Positions 24,063 to 33,445 of a stretch of 64,000 nucleotides of DNA are shown here, one piece after another. The stretch lies in assembly GCF_014196335.1 (NCBI RefSeq), contig NZ_JACIDM010000001.1, positions 1,342,195 to 1,406,194 of the forward strand, in the 5' to 3' direction. The translations under genes were made by a program, and so were the position numbers. The notes beneath the pieces were generated by a model, which searched no databases, was not told the origin of the DNA, and saw only the letters and a program-made list of their open reading frames with translations. Position 1 is the first letter of the stretch. The number at the start of each line of letters is the position of its first letter. The DNA comes from Brevundimonas lenta (GTDB taxonomy: Bacteria; Pseudomonadota; Alphaproteobacteria; Caulobacterales; Caulobacteraceae).

Positions 24063-25319
24063 TCAGCTCGATTTGCCCGCCCGCACATACAGGTTCCAGG
24101 ACGACACCCCGACGCAGATCACGCCGATCAGCGCCAGCACCCATCCAATCAGGATGAAGTCGCCGTTGAACGACTCCTCCAGCATGGCCTTGCGGAACGA
24201 CGCGGCCGACGCGCCGCATGCGCCCAGCCCGACCACGCCCATGATCAGGAACGCCCCGGTGTCGGCCCAGTCGAACCGACGCGGCTGCTTCGGCTCCACC
24301 TCATGGCGCAGCACCGACAGGGTCGGCTCGTCCTCGAACAGAACGGTCTCTTCAGGCGCTGCAGGATCGGCGCGGTCTTCGGCCGGCCACACGGGACGGA
24401 CCTCCGACTCGACAAAGTCCGCCTCGACCGCCGGGGTCAGAACCAGCGGCTCGTCCATCGGCGGAAAAGGCGATGGACCGGGCGCGGGCGGCACCAACGG
24501 CGCGACCGGCCGGGCGGCGACGGGCTCCGGCGCCGGCTCCGGCGCGGCGACCGTTTCGACGGGCACCGGTTCCGGGATAGCGACCGGCTCCGGTTCGACG
24601 ACCTCGGGGGCCTCCTGCACGGGTACTGGCGCGCTCTGCGCCAGCGGCGCGAAGCCGGGCAGGGGCCCGATGATGGCGGCCGCATAGGGCGAGTAGCGCT
24701 GCAGCTGCAGCGCAGCCGGTGGCGGGGCAGGCGCCTCGACGGCCGGTTCTGCGACAGTCTCGGCGTGACCGAAATCGGGACGGATGATGGGCGTTTCCAC
24801 CACCGGGGCGGTCTGGACCGGCGGCGGGGGCAGCGGGGCGGCCAGCAGATCCGCCAGATGCACCGGCCCGGCGGGATCCGCCACGAACAGGGCGCGCTCT
24901 GCGGCGCGGCGGCGCAGCGACACTTCCGGCGTCACCGTCTCGGGCCAGCCGACCAGCGCGTCGGCGGCTTCGCCCGCCTGTCCGGCGTTCAGGCGCTGCA
25001 GCACGTCCGAAGTCAGGAAACGATCCACACCCACCGACACGGCGAAGCTGGCGAGGGCGTCGAACTGGTGCTGGTTCAGCGGGGCCGACACCTGCTCGTT
25101 CAGCGCCTTCACCACCGGCATCAGGTCGTACTGCAGCAGCAGTTCGGCGTCCTGTTCGCCGACCGTCAGGCCTTCGCGTGCGGAGGCGGTGTGGCCATAG
25201 CCGATGACCCAGCGGCCATCCTCGTCGCGCACGGCGCGCGGACGGAAGCCCTCAAAACTCTTGATGAGGACGACTCCCTCGCGGGAGACCTTCAGACGTG
25301 ACCTGGTCGTTTCGGACAC
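24063..25319 (-). CDS. spmX: SpmX-like polarity protein (muramidase-like domain, Pro-rich linker, two TM)
   Basis: A 418-residue protein with a GH24 lysozyme-like domain at residues ~10-150, a long acidic Pro/Glu/Val-rich linker (~155-345) and two C-terminal membrane helices (FLIMGVVGLGACGASAASF and FILIGWVLALIGVICVGV). This order is that of Caulobacter SpmX, which marks the stalked pole and activates DivJ. Catalytic positions equivalent to T4 lysozyme Glu11 and Asp20 are Glu23 and Asp32, but the Thr26 position is Val38 (RWVIGYGHT), so enzymatic activity is doubtful. No signal peptide is present. Confidence 0.85.
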   Translation of the reverse strand: MSETTRSRLKVSREGVVLIKSFEGFRPRAVRDEDGRWVIGYGHTASAREGLTVGEQDAELLLQYDLMPVVKALNEQVSAPLNQHQFDALASFAVSVGVDRFLTSDVLQRLNAGQAGEAADALVGWPETVTPEVSLRRRAAERALFVADPAGPVHLADLLAAPLPPPPVQTAPVVETPIIRPDFGHAETVAEPAVEAPAPPPAALQLQRYSPYAAAIIGPLPGFAPLAQSAPVPVQEAPEVVEPEPVAIPEPVPVETVAAPEPAPEPVAARPVAPLVPPAPGPSPFPPMDEPLVLTPAVEADFVESEVRPVWPAEDRADPAAPEETVLFEDEPTLSVLRHEVEPKQPRRFDWADTGAFLIMGVVGLGACGASAASFRKAMLEESFNGDFILIGWVLALIGVICVGVSSWNLYVRAGKSS

Positions 25320-25394
25320 CGGTTTGATCCAAATCGAGACGGAAGCGCTCGCTTGCCGGGAGAACCAGCAAGCCCCGCGCCGGTCCGGACCTGC

Positions 25395-26807
25395 CTAGAG
25401 CAGGACGAGTGTGGCCAGGCCGAGGAAGATCAGGAAACCGAAGAAATCGGTCGTCGCCGTGACGAAGACGGCGGAAGACACCGCCGGGTCGAACTTCAGC
25501 CGCGACAGGGTCAGCGGCGTCAGCACCCCGACCGAGGCCGCCACCATCAGGTTCAGCACCATGGACGAGGCGATCACCGCCCCGATCCGCCAGTCGCCGG
25601 ACCAGAAGCCCGCCGCGAGGCCGATCAGCGGCGCCAGCAGCAGGCCGTTGGCCAAACCGACCGCCAGTTCGCGCCAGAAGGTGCGGTTGGCGTTGGAGCT
25701 GTTCAACTCGCGCATGGCCAGGGCGCGGACGGTCACCGTCAGGGCCTGGGTGCCGGCGTTGCCGCCGATGGCCGAGACGATGGGCATCAGGACGGCCAGG
25801 GCCACGATCTGCTGGATGGTCGCGCCGAAGAAGGAGATGACGCTGGCGCCGAGCACCGCCGTGCCCAGGTTGATCGCCAGCCACGGCACGCGGCCGCGCA
25901 CGATCTCCGGCACCGAGGACCCGCGGTCCTCGTCGGACACGCCGGCCAGACGCAGGATGTCCTCGCGGTTCTCTTCCTGAATGATGTTGACGATGTCATC
26001 GACCGTGATCTGGCCGACGAGACGGCCGGCGCTGTCGATGACCGGCGCCGAGATCAGGTGATATTTCTCGAAGATGTAGGCGACCTCTTCCTGATCCTGG
26101 TCGACGGTGATCTCGTTCACCGGGTCCATGATCTCGGTCAGGGCGGTCGTTCGGGGCGCGCGCAGCAGCTGGCTGATGGCGACGCCGCCGACCGGGCGGT
26201 TCACCGGGTCCACGACATAGATGTCGAAGAACAGCTCGGGCAGCTCCTCGCCCTGCTTGCGGATGTGGTCGATGGTGTCGCCGACGTTCCAGAACGCCGG
26301 CGCGGCCATCACCTCGCGCTGCATCAGGCGGCCGGCCGAATCCTCGGCATAGCCCAGCGAGCTCTCGATCGCGGCGCGATCGACCTCGGGCATGGCCGCC
26401 AGAACCTTCTCGCGCTGGTCGTCCTCCAGATCCTCGACCACCGCCGCGGCGTCGTCGGAGTCCAGTTCCTGCAGCGCCTCGGCAAGCGTCAGGTGCGGAA
26501 CGCGCTCCAGCACCTCCTCGCGAATCCCGTCGTCCAGTTCGGGCAGGGTCTCGGCCAGCAGGTCCGCCGGCAGCCACACAGTGACCACGCCCCGGTGTTC
26601 GGCGGTCAGGAAGCCCATCAGGTCGGCCACGTCGGCCGGGTGCAGGTCTTCCAGCAGCGAACGAAGCTTCATCCCGTCGCCGTCATCGGCGGCGTCGACG
26701 ACCTTCTCCACGAAGGCCGGCGTCAGGACGTAATCCTCGTCCAGCGCGACGTGTTCGATTTCGTCGTCGGGAGCGGGCGACAAGGGGGCTGTTGCGGTGG
26801 TGTTCAC
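25395..26807 (-). CDS. mgtE: Magnesium transporter MgtE
   Basis: A 470-residue protein. The cytosolic N domain includes LHPADVADLMGFL and VLERVPHLTLAEAL; two CBS domains follow (VGDTIDHIRKQ and DQEEVAYIFEKY with VGQITVDDIVNII); then five membrane helices beginning RVPWLAINLGTAVLGASVIS and containing GNAGTQALTVTVRAL, the conserved pore signature. The protein is a Mg2+-gated channel whose cytosolic domains close the pore at high magnesium. Length is standard. Confidence 0.95.
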   Translation of the reverse strand: MNTTATAPLSPAPDDEIEHVALDEDYVLTPAFVEKVVDAADDGDGMKLRSLLEDLHPADVADLMGFLTAEHRGVVTVWLPADLLAETLPELDDGIREEVLERVPHLTLAEALQELDSDDAAAVVEDLEDDQREKVLAAMPEVDRAAIESSLGYAEDSAGRLMQREVMAAPAFWNVGDTIDHIRKQGEELPELFFDIYVVDPVNRPVGGVAISQLLRAPRTTALTEIMDPVNEITVDQDQEEVAYIFEKYHLISAPVIDSAGRLVGQITVDDIVNIIQEENREDILRLAGVSDEDRGSSVPEIVRGRVPWLAINLGTAVLGASVISFFGATIQQIVALAVLMPIVSAIGGNAGTQALTVTVRALAMRELNSSNANRTFWRELAVGLANGLLLAPLIGLAAGFWSGDWRIGAVIASSMVLNLMVAASVGVLTPLTLSRLKFDPAVSSAVFVTATTDFFGFLIFLGLATLVLL

Positions 26808-26930
26808 GCCTCGGCCTCCCTCAGTCTGTCAGATCAGCCGTAAGCCGATGATTCGCCCTTGGAAACGATATCCGTTTCCGTCTGAAGTGACTGCCTGTCC
26901 CTTGGTAGGGGGACACACGGCAAATAACGA

Positions 26931-27015
26931 TGGTGCGGTCGAGAAGACTCGAACTTCCACGGGTTGCCCCACAGCGACCTCAACGCTGCGCGTCTACCAA
27001 TTCCGCCACGACCGC
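26931..27015 (-). tRNA. tRNA-Leu (GAG)
   Basis: Read on the minus strand, the acceptor stem GCGGTCG pairs with CGACCGC, discriminator A and an encoded CCA. The anticodon arm CAGCG-TTGAGGT-CGCTG gives anticodon GAG. The long variable arm (TGTGGGGCAACCCGT region) and the T loop TTCGAGT are standard for class II tRNA-Leu. Length is 85 bases with CCA. Confidence 0.95.
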
Positions 27016-27079
27016 TCGCATCGGAGGGGGGCTGATAGCGGAGAGATTGGAGAAAGGGAAGGGGCGTTTGCGCGCGAAA

Positions 27080-27376
27080 TCAGGCGGCGCCGGCCATGAA
27101 GTCGTAGACGTCCGCCGGGCGGGTCACGGTGATGGCGATCCGATCCTCGCGGATCTCGATCTCGCCGCGCGCCACGGGGTGATTATTGGCGAGGATCCAG
27201 ACCTCGTCATGCTCGGATGCGTCGAGCGGAATCACCGCCCCGCGGCCCATCCGCAGCAGCTGGCTCATCGGCAGGACGGAGCGCCCCAGGACGACCGAGA
27301 TCTCGACATCGACGGCTTCGATCTGGCTCATGGAGGACTCGGACACTGACTGGACTGGCGCTGGACGGTCTTGCAT
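27080..27376 (-). CDS. FliN-like SpoA-domain protein
   Basis: A 98-residue protein whose C-terminal ~75 residues form a SpoA (FliN) domain: [30 protein letters not shown] and [17 protein letters not shown] in order. It starts at ATG 27376, chosen because GGGAG precedes it; a shorter form from ATG 27331 is possible. In Caulobacter fliN lies in a different flagellar operon, so this may be the only FliN or an extra paralogue; it stands apart from the other flagellar genes and is divergent from lipB. Confidence 0.75.
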   Translation of the reverse strand: MQDRPAPVQSVSESSMSQIEAVDVEISVVLGRSVLPMSQLLRMGRGAVIPLDASEHDEVWILANNHPVARGEIEIREDRIAITVTRPADVYDFMAGAA

Positions 27377-27406
27377 GGCGCTCCCGACCCCCACATTGAG
27401 GGCGAC

Positions 27407-28123
27407 ATGGTTTCCCGGACATTAAGCGACACTGTTTCAAAGCTGATCCGCGCCGACGGCCGCCCGGCCGAATGGGCGGTCTCGAGCGGCTATGTCGACT
27501 ATCCGGAGGCGGTCGAGGCCATGGAGGCCCGCGCCGCGGCGATCGCGGCGGGCGAGGCCCCCGAACTGATCTGGCTGCTGGAGCACCCGCCGCTGTACAC
27601 CGCCGGCGTCTCGTCGAAGGACGATGACCTGCTGGACGCCGGCCGCTTCCCGGTCCACCGCAGCGGACGTGGCGGCCAGTTCACCTATCACGGCCCCGGC
27701 CAGCGCGTGGCCTACGTCATGCTGGACCTGAACCAGCGCGGCAAGGACGTGCGCGCCTTCGTGCGCGGCCTCGAACAATGGATCATCGGCGGTCTGGGGG
27801 AGTTCGGCGTCAACGCCGACGTTCGCGACGGCCGCGTCGGCGTGTGGGTCGAGCGCAAGGGGCCGGGCTGGTCACGCGAGGACAAGATCGCCGCCATCGG
27901 CGTCAAGGTCCGCAAATGGGTCAGCTTCCACGGCATCAGCCTGAACGTGGAGCCCGACCTGTCGCACTTCGGCGGCATCGTGCCCTGCGGCATCAGCGAG
28001 CACGGCGTCACCAGTCTGGTCGACCTCGGCGTCCCCGCCACCATGGACGAGGCCGACGAGGCGCTGCGCACAAGCTTCCGGCGCGTGTTCGGGCCGGTCG
28101 CAGCGGGCGCAGCGCCTATCTGA
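27407..28123 (+). CDS. lipB: Lipoyl(octanoyl) transferase LipB
   Basis: A 238-residue enzyme that transfers octanoyl groups from acyl carrier protein to the lipoyl domains of 2-oxoacid dehydrogenases. Motifs: [20 protein letters not shown], the catalytic Lys near residue 167 in [10 protein letters not shown], and the catalytic Cys near residue 194 in [15 protein letters not shown] 27407 is chosen by the GAGGG site upstream and family length. The divergent FliN-like gene starts 31 bases away, so the two promoters must overlap. Confidence 0.95.
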   Translation: MVSRTLSDTVSKLIRADGRPAEWAVSSGYVDYPEAVEAMEARAAAIAAGEAPELIWLLEHPPLYTAGVSSKDDDLLDAGRFPVHRSGRGGQFTYHGPGQRVAYVMLDLNQRGKDVRAFVRGLEQWIIGGLGEFGVNADVRDGRVGVWVERKGPGWSREDKIAAIGVKVRKWVSFHGISLNVEPDLSHFGGIVPCGISEHGVTSLVDLGVPATMDEADEALRTSFRRVFGPVAAGAAPI

Positions 28124-28131
28124 AACGATAT

Positions 28132-28159
28132 GACGGGCCCGCCAGGCAGCGGACCCGTC
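28132..28159. terminator. Hairpin between convergent lipB and TonB-receptor genes
   Basis: GACGGGCCCGC and GCGGACCCGTC form an 11-bp stem with one mismatch and a six-base loop, nine bases after the lipB stop. No long T run follows on either strand, but the position between convergent genes supports a terminator role. Confidence 0.55.
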
Positions 28160-28169
28160 TCTCACCGGA

Positions 28170-30524
28170 TCAATACCGGACCGTCATCTCCAGGCCGAAG
28201 GTGCGCGGAGCGTTGAAGTTGCCGTAGTCGCCCAGCGTCGCCCGGTTGGCCGGATCGCGGCGGTAGACATGCGCTTCGTCCAGCAGGTTGCGCGACCACA
28301 GGGCCAATTCCACCATCGGCGCACCGGCGGCGAACTGGAGGTCGGAGATGGCGAGGCGGCCGTTGACGATGAACGAGGAGTCGTTCTTGACCGCGGACTG
28401 GTCGAAGGTCTGGGTCGCATCGGCGTAGCTGGCGTCGATGTGGGCCCGGAACGTGCCGTTCGACAGCGGCGATTCCCAGTCGGCGGCCACGTTGGCGGCG
28501 TTCTTCGGCGTGAAGACGATGAACACCGGCTGGACCACGCCCGTGAACGGGTTCTCCGTGGGCGGGATCTCCGTGTCGGTATAGGCGTAGGCGGCCGACA
28601 GACGCAGGTTTTCAGTGGCCTGGAACTGGCCTTCCAGCTCGAGGCCCCGGATTTTGGTCGTGCCCGGCGCATTGACCGTCTCGAGCGTGTTGCGGGTCGA
28701 GGCGCCGATCACCGTGACCAGGCTGAAGTCGATCTGGCTGCCTTCGCGATCCATGGCGTAGAGCGCGGCGTTCAGGCGGAGCCGGTTGTCGAACAGGTCG
28801 CTCTTCAGACCGATCTCGTACGCCTTGACCTCTTCCGCGTCGAACGAGCGGTAGGTCAGCGAGCGCGAGGATGCGCCGCCGGCCCGGTAGCCGGTCGAGT
28901 ATTTGGCGTAGACGTTGACCTCGTCGGTCGCTTCCCACGCCACCGTGACCAGCGGGTCGAAGCGGTCGGTCGAGGTCTCGAAGGTGAAGTTGGTCGCCAC
29001 GTTGTTGACCGTGGACAGCACGCCGTCCTTGTCATCCCAGGTGTAGCGGCCGCCCACGGTGATGTGCAGGGCGTCCGCCATGACGTCGGGCGTCCAGGTC
29101 GCCTGACCGTAGATGGCCTTCGATTCCGAGTGGGCCGTCGAGGCGCGGTCGACGAAGCGGAAGCCGCGAATGGTCGGGGTCGGGTCCAGGATGGTGTAGC
29201 CCGTGCCGTCAGAGTTCCAGCGGTTGGTCGACGGCGTCGCCGCGTCGTCGGACACGGTTTCCTTGAAGTAGTAGAGGCCGCCGACGTAATCGAGCCGGTC
29301 GCCCGCCGAGCCGACCGCCTGGAACTCCTGGCTGAACTGGTGCTGCCACAGGCCGGCCAGCGAGTAGCGGCTGAAGTTGGAGTTCGGTCCGACGACCGGC
29401 GGACGGTGGGCGCCCGCGATGTTGTCGTACTGGTCGACGTCGACTTCGCGATAGGCGGTGATCGAGCGCACTTCCAGCGCATCGGTCGGGCGCCACGACA
29501 GGTGCAGGTCCGTGCCCTGGGTCTCGTCCGTGCTCCACTGCTGCGGCACGCCGATGTCGGCGACGGTCATGCGGTCCTCGCCCTCGACGATGACGATCGG
29601 GGCCAGGTCACGGATGCTGCCGGACGGCACGCTGGCGGAGGTCCACGGCACGACCGGCCGGCCCAGCGGGTTGAAGTTCAGCAGCTGGCTGTAGAACGGG
29701 GTGTTCTTGTCGAGGCCCGTATCCGCCGCGAGATCGGCGGTGAAGTTGTCCGTCGGGGTCCACCGAACCTGGGCGCGCAGCCCGCGGCGGTCATACTGGC
29801 CGAAGCCTTCCTCGCCCGGCAGGATGTTGCTGGTCACCGGACCTTGCACCTGAATGACGCCGTCCACCTTGAAGGCGAAGTCGCCGAAGGCCGGGAAGTC
29901 GACGTGCAGTTCCGAGTTGTAGGATTCCAGGTTGCCGACGCCGGCGACGGCGCGCACGCCGAACTCGCCCGACGGTCTGCGGGTCACCAGCGACAGGGCG
30001 CCGCCTTCCGTGTTCCGGCCGAACAGGGTGCCTTGCGGGCCCTTCAGGACTTCGACGCGTTCGATGTCGAGCAGGGCGGAGCCGAGGCCGTGCTGCCGGC
30101 CCAGATAGACGCCGTCGATATAGACGCCGACGCCCTGTTCGCGGGCGGGCTGGTTGGCGTCCAGGGGCACGATGCCGCGGATACCGATGGTCAGGGCCGA
30201 CTGGCGGGCCTCGAACGTGGCGACGCGCAGGCTGGGGACCGCGCCGTCGGCCAGATCGATCAGGCTCTGCACGTGGCGATTGGACAGGTCTTCCGAGCCT
30301 ACGACCGAGATCGAGATCGGCGTCTCCTGCAGATTGGTCTCGCGCTTGGTGGCGGTGACGATGACCTCGTCCAGGCCGGTGACGTCGCCCGGACCGGGCT
30401 CGCCGGGCTGGGCGGCCATGGCGGTATCGGCGGCCGGAGCCGTCTGCGCCAGCGCGGGCGTGGCGACGGCCATAAGGATGCTGCCCAGCAGCAGGCGTGT
30501 GCGGAAGGTGGTGTTGCAGGTCAT
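28170..30524 (-). CDS. TonB-dependent outer-membrane receptor
   Basis: A 784-residue receptor. A signal peptide (to about residue 26, ATPALAQ) precedes a TonB box DEVIVTATKRE at residues ~52-62. The plug domain has VQSLIDLADGAVPSL, RGIVPLDANQP and VLKGPQGTLFGRNT with GGALSLVTRRP. The barrel follows and ends in FGLEMTVRY, with a terminal aromatic residue for outer-membrane assembly. The substrate is not evident: no sigma/anti-sigma pair and no uptake genes adjoin it. The family is expanded in Caulobacterales and serves iron complexes, sugars and other solutes. Confidence 0.93.
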   Translation of the reverse strand: MTCNTTFRTRLLLGSILMAVATPALAQTAPAADTAMAAQPGEPGPGDVTGLDEVIVTATKRETNLQETPISISVVGSEDLSNRHVQSLIDLADGAVPSLRVATFEARQSALTIGIRGIVPLDANQPAREQGVGVYIDGVYLGRQHGLGSALLDIERVEVLKGPQGTLFGRNTEGGALSLVTRRPSGEFGVRAVAGVGNLESYNSELHVDFPAFGDFAFKVDGVIQVQGPVTSNILPGEEGFGQYDRRGLRAQVRWTPTDNFTADLAADTGLDKNTPFYSQLLNFNPLGRPVVPWTSASVPSGSIRDLAPIVIVEGEDRMTVADIGVPQQWSTDETQGTDLHLSWRPTDALEVRSITAYREVDVDQYDNIAGAHRPPVVGPNSNFSRYSLAGLWQHQFSQEFQAVGSAGDRLDYVGGLYYFKETVSDDAATPSTNRWNSDGTGYTILDPTPTIRGFRFVDRASTAHSESKAIYGQATWTPDVMADALHITVGGRYTWDDKDGVLSTVNNVATNFTFETSTDRFDPLVTVAWEATDEVNVYAKYSTGYRAGGASSRSLTYRSFDAEEVKAYEIGLKSDLFDNRLRLNAALYAMDREGSQIDFSLVTVIGASTRNTLETVNAPGTTKIRGLELEGQFQATENLRLSAAYAYTDTEIPPTENPFTGVVQPVFIVFTPKNAANVAADWESPLSNGTFRAHIDASYADATQTFDQSAVKNDSSFIVNGRLAISDLQFAAGAPMVELALWSRNLLDEAHVYRRDPANRATLGDYGNFNAPRTFGLEMTVRY

Positions 30525-30620
30525 GAGTCGTCCCCCGTTAGGTGAGGGACGGCTCTAGCGGCGCCTTGCGTCTGTACTGTCGCGGTGCGGCGACGCTTAT
30601 GTATATCTTCTATGTCGTGA

Positions 30621-30645
30621 CTGACATGGGACGTTCATATGTCAG
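30621..30645. promoter_or_regulatory. Inverted repeat upstream of the TonB-receptor gene, candidate operator
   Basis: CTGACAT and ATGTCAG are perfect inverted half-sites with an 11-base spacer, in an A/T-rich stretch about 100 bases upstream of the receptor start. The spacing suits a dimeric repressor or activator. The cognate regulator is unknown. Confidence 0.4.
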
Positions 30646-30806
30646 ACATCGACTGGTTTGACCGGTGTCACATGTTGTTTGTGTGAATGTTCGGTGTTGG
30701 GATTTACACGCGCTTCGCGGTGCGATCGCAGAGGCTTCGGCGCCTTCCACGACCCTAAGCCGTCCCGCAATAGAAACCCACCGGCACCCTCGCGCATTCC
30801 GGCTGC

Positions 30807-31379
30807 ATGCCCAGCCACAAGATTGCGATCATCGTCGGCAGCCTTCGCAAGGACAGCCTGAACCTCAAGGTGGCGAAGTCGATCTGCGCCTTTGCGGAGA
30901 ACCTCGACTGCACCATCGTCGAGATCGGCGACCTGCCGCTGTTCAACCAGGACCTGGAGGGGACGCCGCCGGCCGCGTGGGTGCGCTTCCGGCAAGATAT
31001 CCGGGCCGCCGACGGCGTGCTGTTCGTGACGCCGGAGTACAATCGCGGGATTCCCGGCGTGCTGAAGAACGCCATCGACGTGGGCTCGCGACCCTATGGG
31101 CAGAGCGTCTTCTTCAAGAAGCCGGGCGCGATCGTCAGCGCCTCTCCCGGCATGATCGGCGGCTTCGGCGCCAACCACCAGGTGCGGCAGGCCTGCGTCT
31201 TCCTCGACATGCCGGTGATGCAGCACCCGGAGGCCTATCTGGGCCAGGTGTCCGACGCCAGTTTCGACGAGGGCGGCTGCCTGAAGGACGGCGACCTGAA
31301 GGACCTGATCCGCAAACTGTCCGAAGCCTTCCACGACTGGGTGGATGTGATCATCCGGGCGCGGGCGGCGCTGGCGTAG
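30807..31379 (+). CDS. NADPH-dependent FMN reductase family protein
   Basis: A 190-residue flavoprotein. The N-terminal phosphate-binding loop is GSLRKDSLN, followed by VEIGDLPLFNQDLE and the family signature TPEYNRGIPGVLKNAID, then SASPGMIGGFGA. These match the ChrR/ArsH-like NADPH-dependent FMN reductases, cytosolic quinone or metal reductases. The exact substrate cannot be set. It stands alone in a plus-strand position between minus-strand genes. Confidence 0.9.
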   Translation: MPSHKIAIIVGSLRKDSLNLKVAKSICAFAENLDCTIVEIGDLPLFNQDLEGTPPAAWVRFRQDIRAADGVLFVTPEYNRGIPGVLKNAIDVGSRPYGQSVFFKKPGAIVSASPGMIGGFGANHQVRQACVFLDMPVMQHPEAYLGQVSDASFDEGGCLKDGDLKDLIRKLSEAFHDWVDVIIRARAALA

Positions 31380-31382
31380 GGC

Positions 31383-31784
31383 TCAGTCCTCGTCGTCGGC
31401 CGGGCCGATCGCATTTTCGACCAGTTCGCGCCAGACGGGATCGGTGTCGTCGACCAGGTCGACGTCCTCCAGCAGCGCTACAGCCGAGCCGCCGTCGGGC
31501 AGGATGAGGCCCAGCACCTCCATGGTCTCACCGTCGGCGCTGACGTGGGCCTCGGCCTGGACGGCGACCGCCGCCTGTTCGCCGTCGTCGTCCCACCAGA
31601 TCACGGGCTGGGGCAGGTCCATGTCGATGAGCGAGGGATTCTCGGTGTCGTCCAGCGCAAAGACCGCGTGGCGGGCGCGGACGTCGTCGAGGGCGGCGAT
31701 GCGGCCCGTGAACGGCTTCAGGCGCGACCAGTCGTCGACGTCGAAGCCGCCGGAGTCGTCGAGATCATCATCATGCTGGGTCAT
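31383..31784 (-). CDS. Acidic hypothetical protein
   Basis: A 133-residue, Asp-rich soluble protein. An N-terminal acidic run (MTQHDDDLDDSGGFDVDDW) precedes a folded-looking middle with VRARHAVFALDDTENPSLID and VIWWDDDGEQAAVAVQAEAHV in part. No family is recognised and no membrane segment or catalytic motif is visible. It is convergent with the FMN reductase (three bases apart) and follows the HD-GYP gene by 100 bases. Confidence 0.65.
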   Translation of the reverse strand: MTQHDDDLDDSGGFDVDDWSRLKPFTGRIAALDDVRARHAVFALDDTENPSLIDMDLPQPVIWWDDDGEQAAVAVQAEAHVSADGETMEVLGLILPDGGSAVALLEDVDLVDDTDPVWRELVENAIGPADDED

Positions 31785-31883
31785 CGGGGGCGCTCCGTGG
31801 TGGCTTCACGCGCTCCTTCCGCCCGTCGGGCGCGCAAGGCAAGGTCCGCGCCATCCCGCTCAGCCCGGCTGCGTAGGGATGGC

Positions 31884-33272
31884 CTACGCCGCCTGAGCGG
31901 CCGGCTCCGCCCCGACCATGGTTTCCAGCGCGGCGAAAACGTCCGGATCCAGCGCTCCGCCGACCGTCTTGCGCATGATGTCCAGCGCCTCCGTGACGGG
32001 CAGGGCGCCGCGATAGGGTCGCTCGGCGGTCAGCGCGTCGAAGAAGTCGGCGACGGTGATGATCCGGGTCTCGAGGGTGATCTCGCCGCCTGACAGCGCG
32101 TGCGGATAGCCAGCGCCGTCCAGCCGCTCGTGGTGGGCCGCCGACACCCGCGCCATCTCGCGGAAGGAGGAGATGCGCGACAGGATCGCCTCGGTATGCG
32201 TGGCATGCGCTTGAACGGCGGCCCATTCGTCCTCGTCCAGCCGCGCGGGCTTGTCGAGGACGGCGTTGCTGACCCCCAGCTTGCCGACGTCGTGCAGCAG
32301 GGCGGCGCGCCGCAGCCAGCGCCGCCGCTCGGTCCCGACGCCCATCGCCTCGCCCAGCCGGTCGGCGTAGCCGGCGACCCGCTCGCTATGGCCGCTGGTG
32401 TAGGGACTCTTGGCGTCGACCACGTGGCCGAAGGCGGCGGCGATGTCGTCCAGATAGTCCTCGTCCACCGCCACCCGGTGCTGCGCCGGCTCCAGATCGT
32501 AGATCCGGGTGCGCAGGTCGGGGTCGGCAAGGCCGGTCCAGAAGTCGGGCTCCCCGGCGATCCCGAGGAAGGCGTCGACCAGCGCCGGATCGAACCACGT
32601 CCCGCGTCGCGCCTTCGCCTCGCGCCGCGCCGCCGCCGCCCCGCCCGCCGTCTGGAAGACGTCTATCACCTGCGCCAGCAGGGCGATGCGCGCGTAGACC
32701 GGGATCGCTTCGCCCGCCGCGCCCGTCGGCCGGCCGCGGCCGTCCCAGTGCTCGTCGAGGTGCTGGATCCCTTGCGCCACTGCCTCGGAGAAGCGCAGCC
32801 GGCGGGCGATGTCGGCCCCCCGGTGACAGCGCGTCTCGATCAGCTCCTGGGCGATGTCGCCGCCGTTGCGCATGATGTTGGCGACGGCCCGCAGCCGCGC
32901 CCCGAGGCCGGACTGCACCCCGGTGTGGGCGAAGACGAAGCCCAGCACCTGCGGCAGGCTGCGGTTCACGAATTTGAAGTCGCGTTTGAAGCTGAGATCG
33001 TCAGTCAGATACAGTTCGCAAATGCGCGCCGCGTTGCTGCTGCACCCCAGATCCTTGAGCAGCAGGGCGTAGTAGAGCTCCCACAACGCATCGTCAGGCA
33101 GACCGATCCGGCGTCCGATCCGCATGCCGATCCAGCACGCCCGCACACAATGCCCGGCCGGCTGGCCCTCGGTGATATCGAGCGCATAGCTGAGCGCCGA
33201 CAGCAGCTCCGCCAGTTGCAGTCTCTCCGCCGAGGCCTCGGGCGGGGAGGGCGGTGCGGTCCGGTTCGGCAT
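31884..33272 (-). CDS. HD-GYP domain protein (probable cyclic-di-GMP phosphodiesterase)
   Basis: A 462-residue protein. The N-terminal half (~20-250) contains a degenerate HD-like region (GHCVRACWIGMRIGRRIGL and HLDEHWDGRGRP). The C-terminal half (~285-455) is a canonical HD-GYP domain with TSGHSERVAGYADRL, HDVGKLGVSN at about residue 327, HHERLDGAGYP at ~379 and the IITVADFFDALTAERPYR block. It should hydrolyse cyclic-di-GMP. No membrane or receiver domain is present, so input must come through the N-terminal half. Start 33272 is chosen over one twelve codons upstream by the GAGGGG site. Confidence 0.9.
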   Translation of the reverse strand: MPNRTAPPSPPEASAERLQLAELLSALSYALDITEGQPAGHCVRACWIGMRIGRRIGLPDDALWELYYALLLKDLGCSSNAARICELYLTDDLSFKRDFKFVNRSLPQVLGFVFAHTGVQSGLGARLRAVANIMRNGGDIAQELIETRCHRGADIARRLRFSEAVAQGIQHLDEHWDGRGRPTGAAGEAIPVYARIALLAQVIDVFQTAGGAAAARREAKARRGTWFDPALVDAFLGIAGEPDFWTGLADPDLRTRIYDLEPAQHRVAVDEDYLDDIAAAFGHVVDAKSPYTSGHSERVAGYADRLGEAMGVGTERRRWLRRAALLHDVGKLGVSNAVLDKPARLDEDEWAAVQAHATHTEAILSRISSFREMARVSAAHHERLDGAGYPHALSGGEITLETRIITVADFFDALTAERPYRGALPVTEALDIMRKTVGGALDPDVFAALETMVGAEPAAQAA

Positions 33273-33445
33273 GGCGCGGGTCCCCTCGTCGACGTCGACG
33301 GGAGGCACCGTACGAGAAGCGCGGTTAAGCCTTCGTGCGGAGGTTGCGGCCTCCGCCCCTGACGCCGGGCGGTTTCAGGAACACCGGCCGCCGCCGGCTT
33401 TGGCGAGGGGGCGAAGCGGTCGGGGTCGGGAGAAGCTTGGCGGAG

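Noticed and set aside
28269-30545. A 758-codon open frame opposite the TonB-dependent receptor
   Set aside because: Composition is Arg/Val/Gly/His-rich with no domain, while the other strand encodes a complete receptor with signal peptide, TonB box and barrel end.
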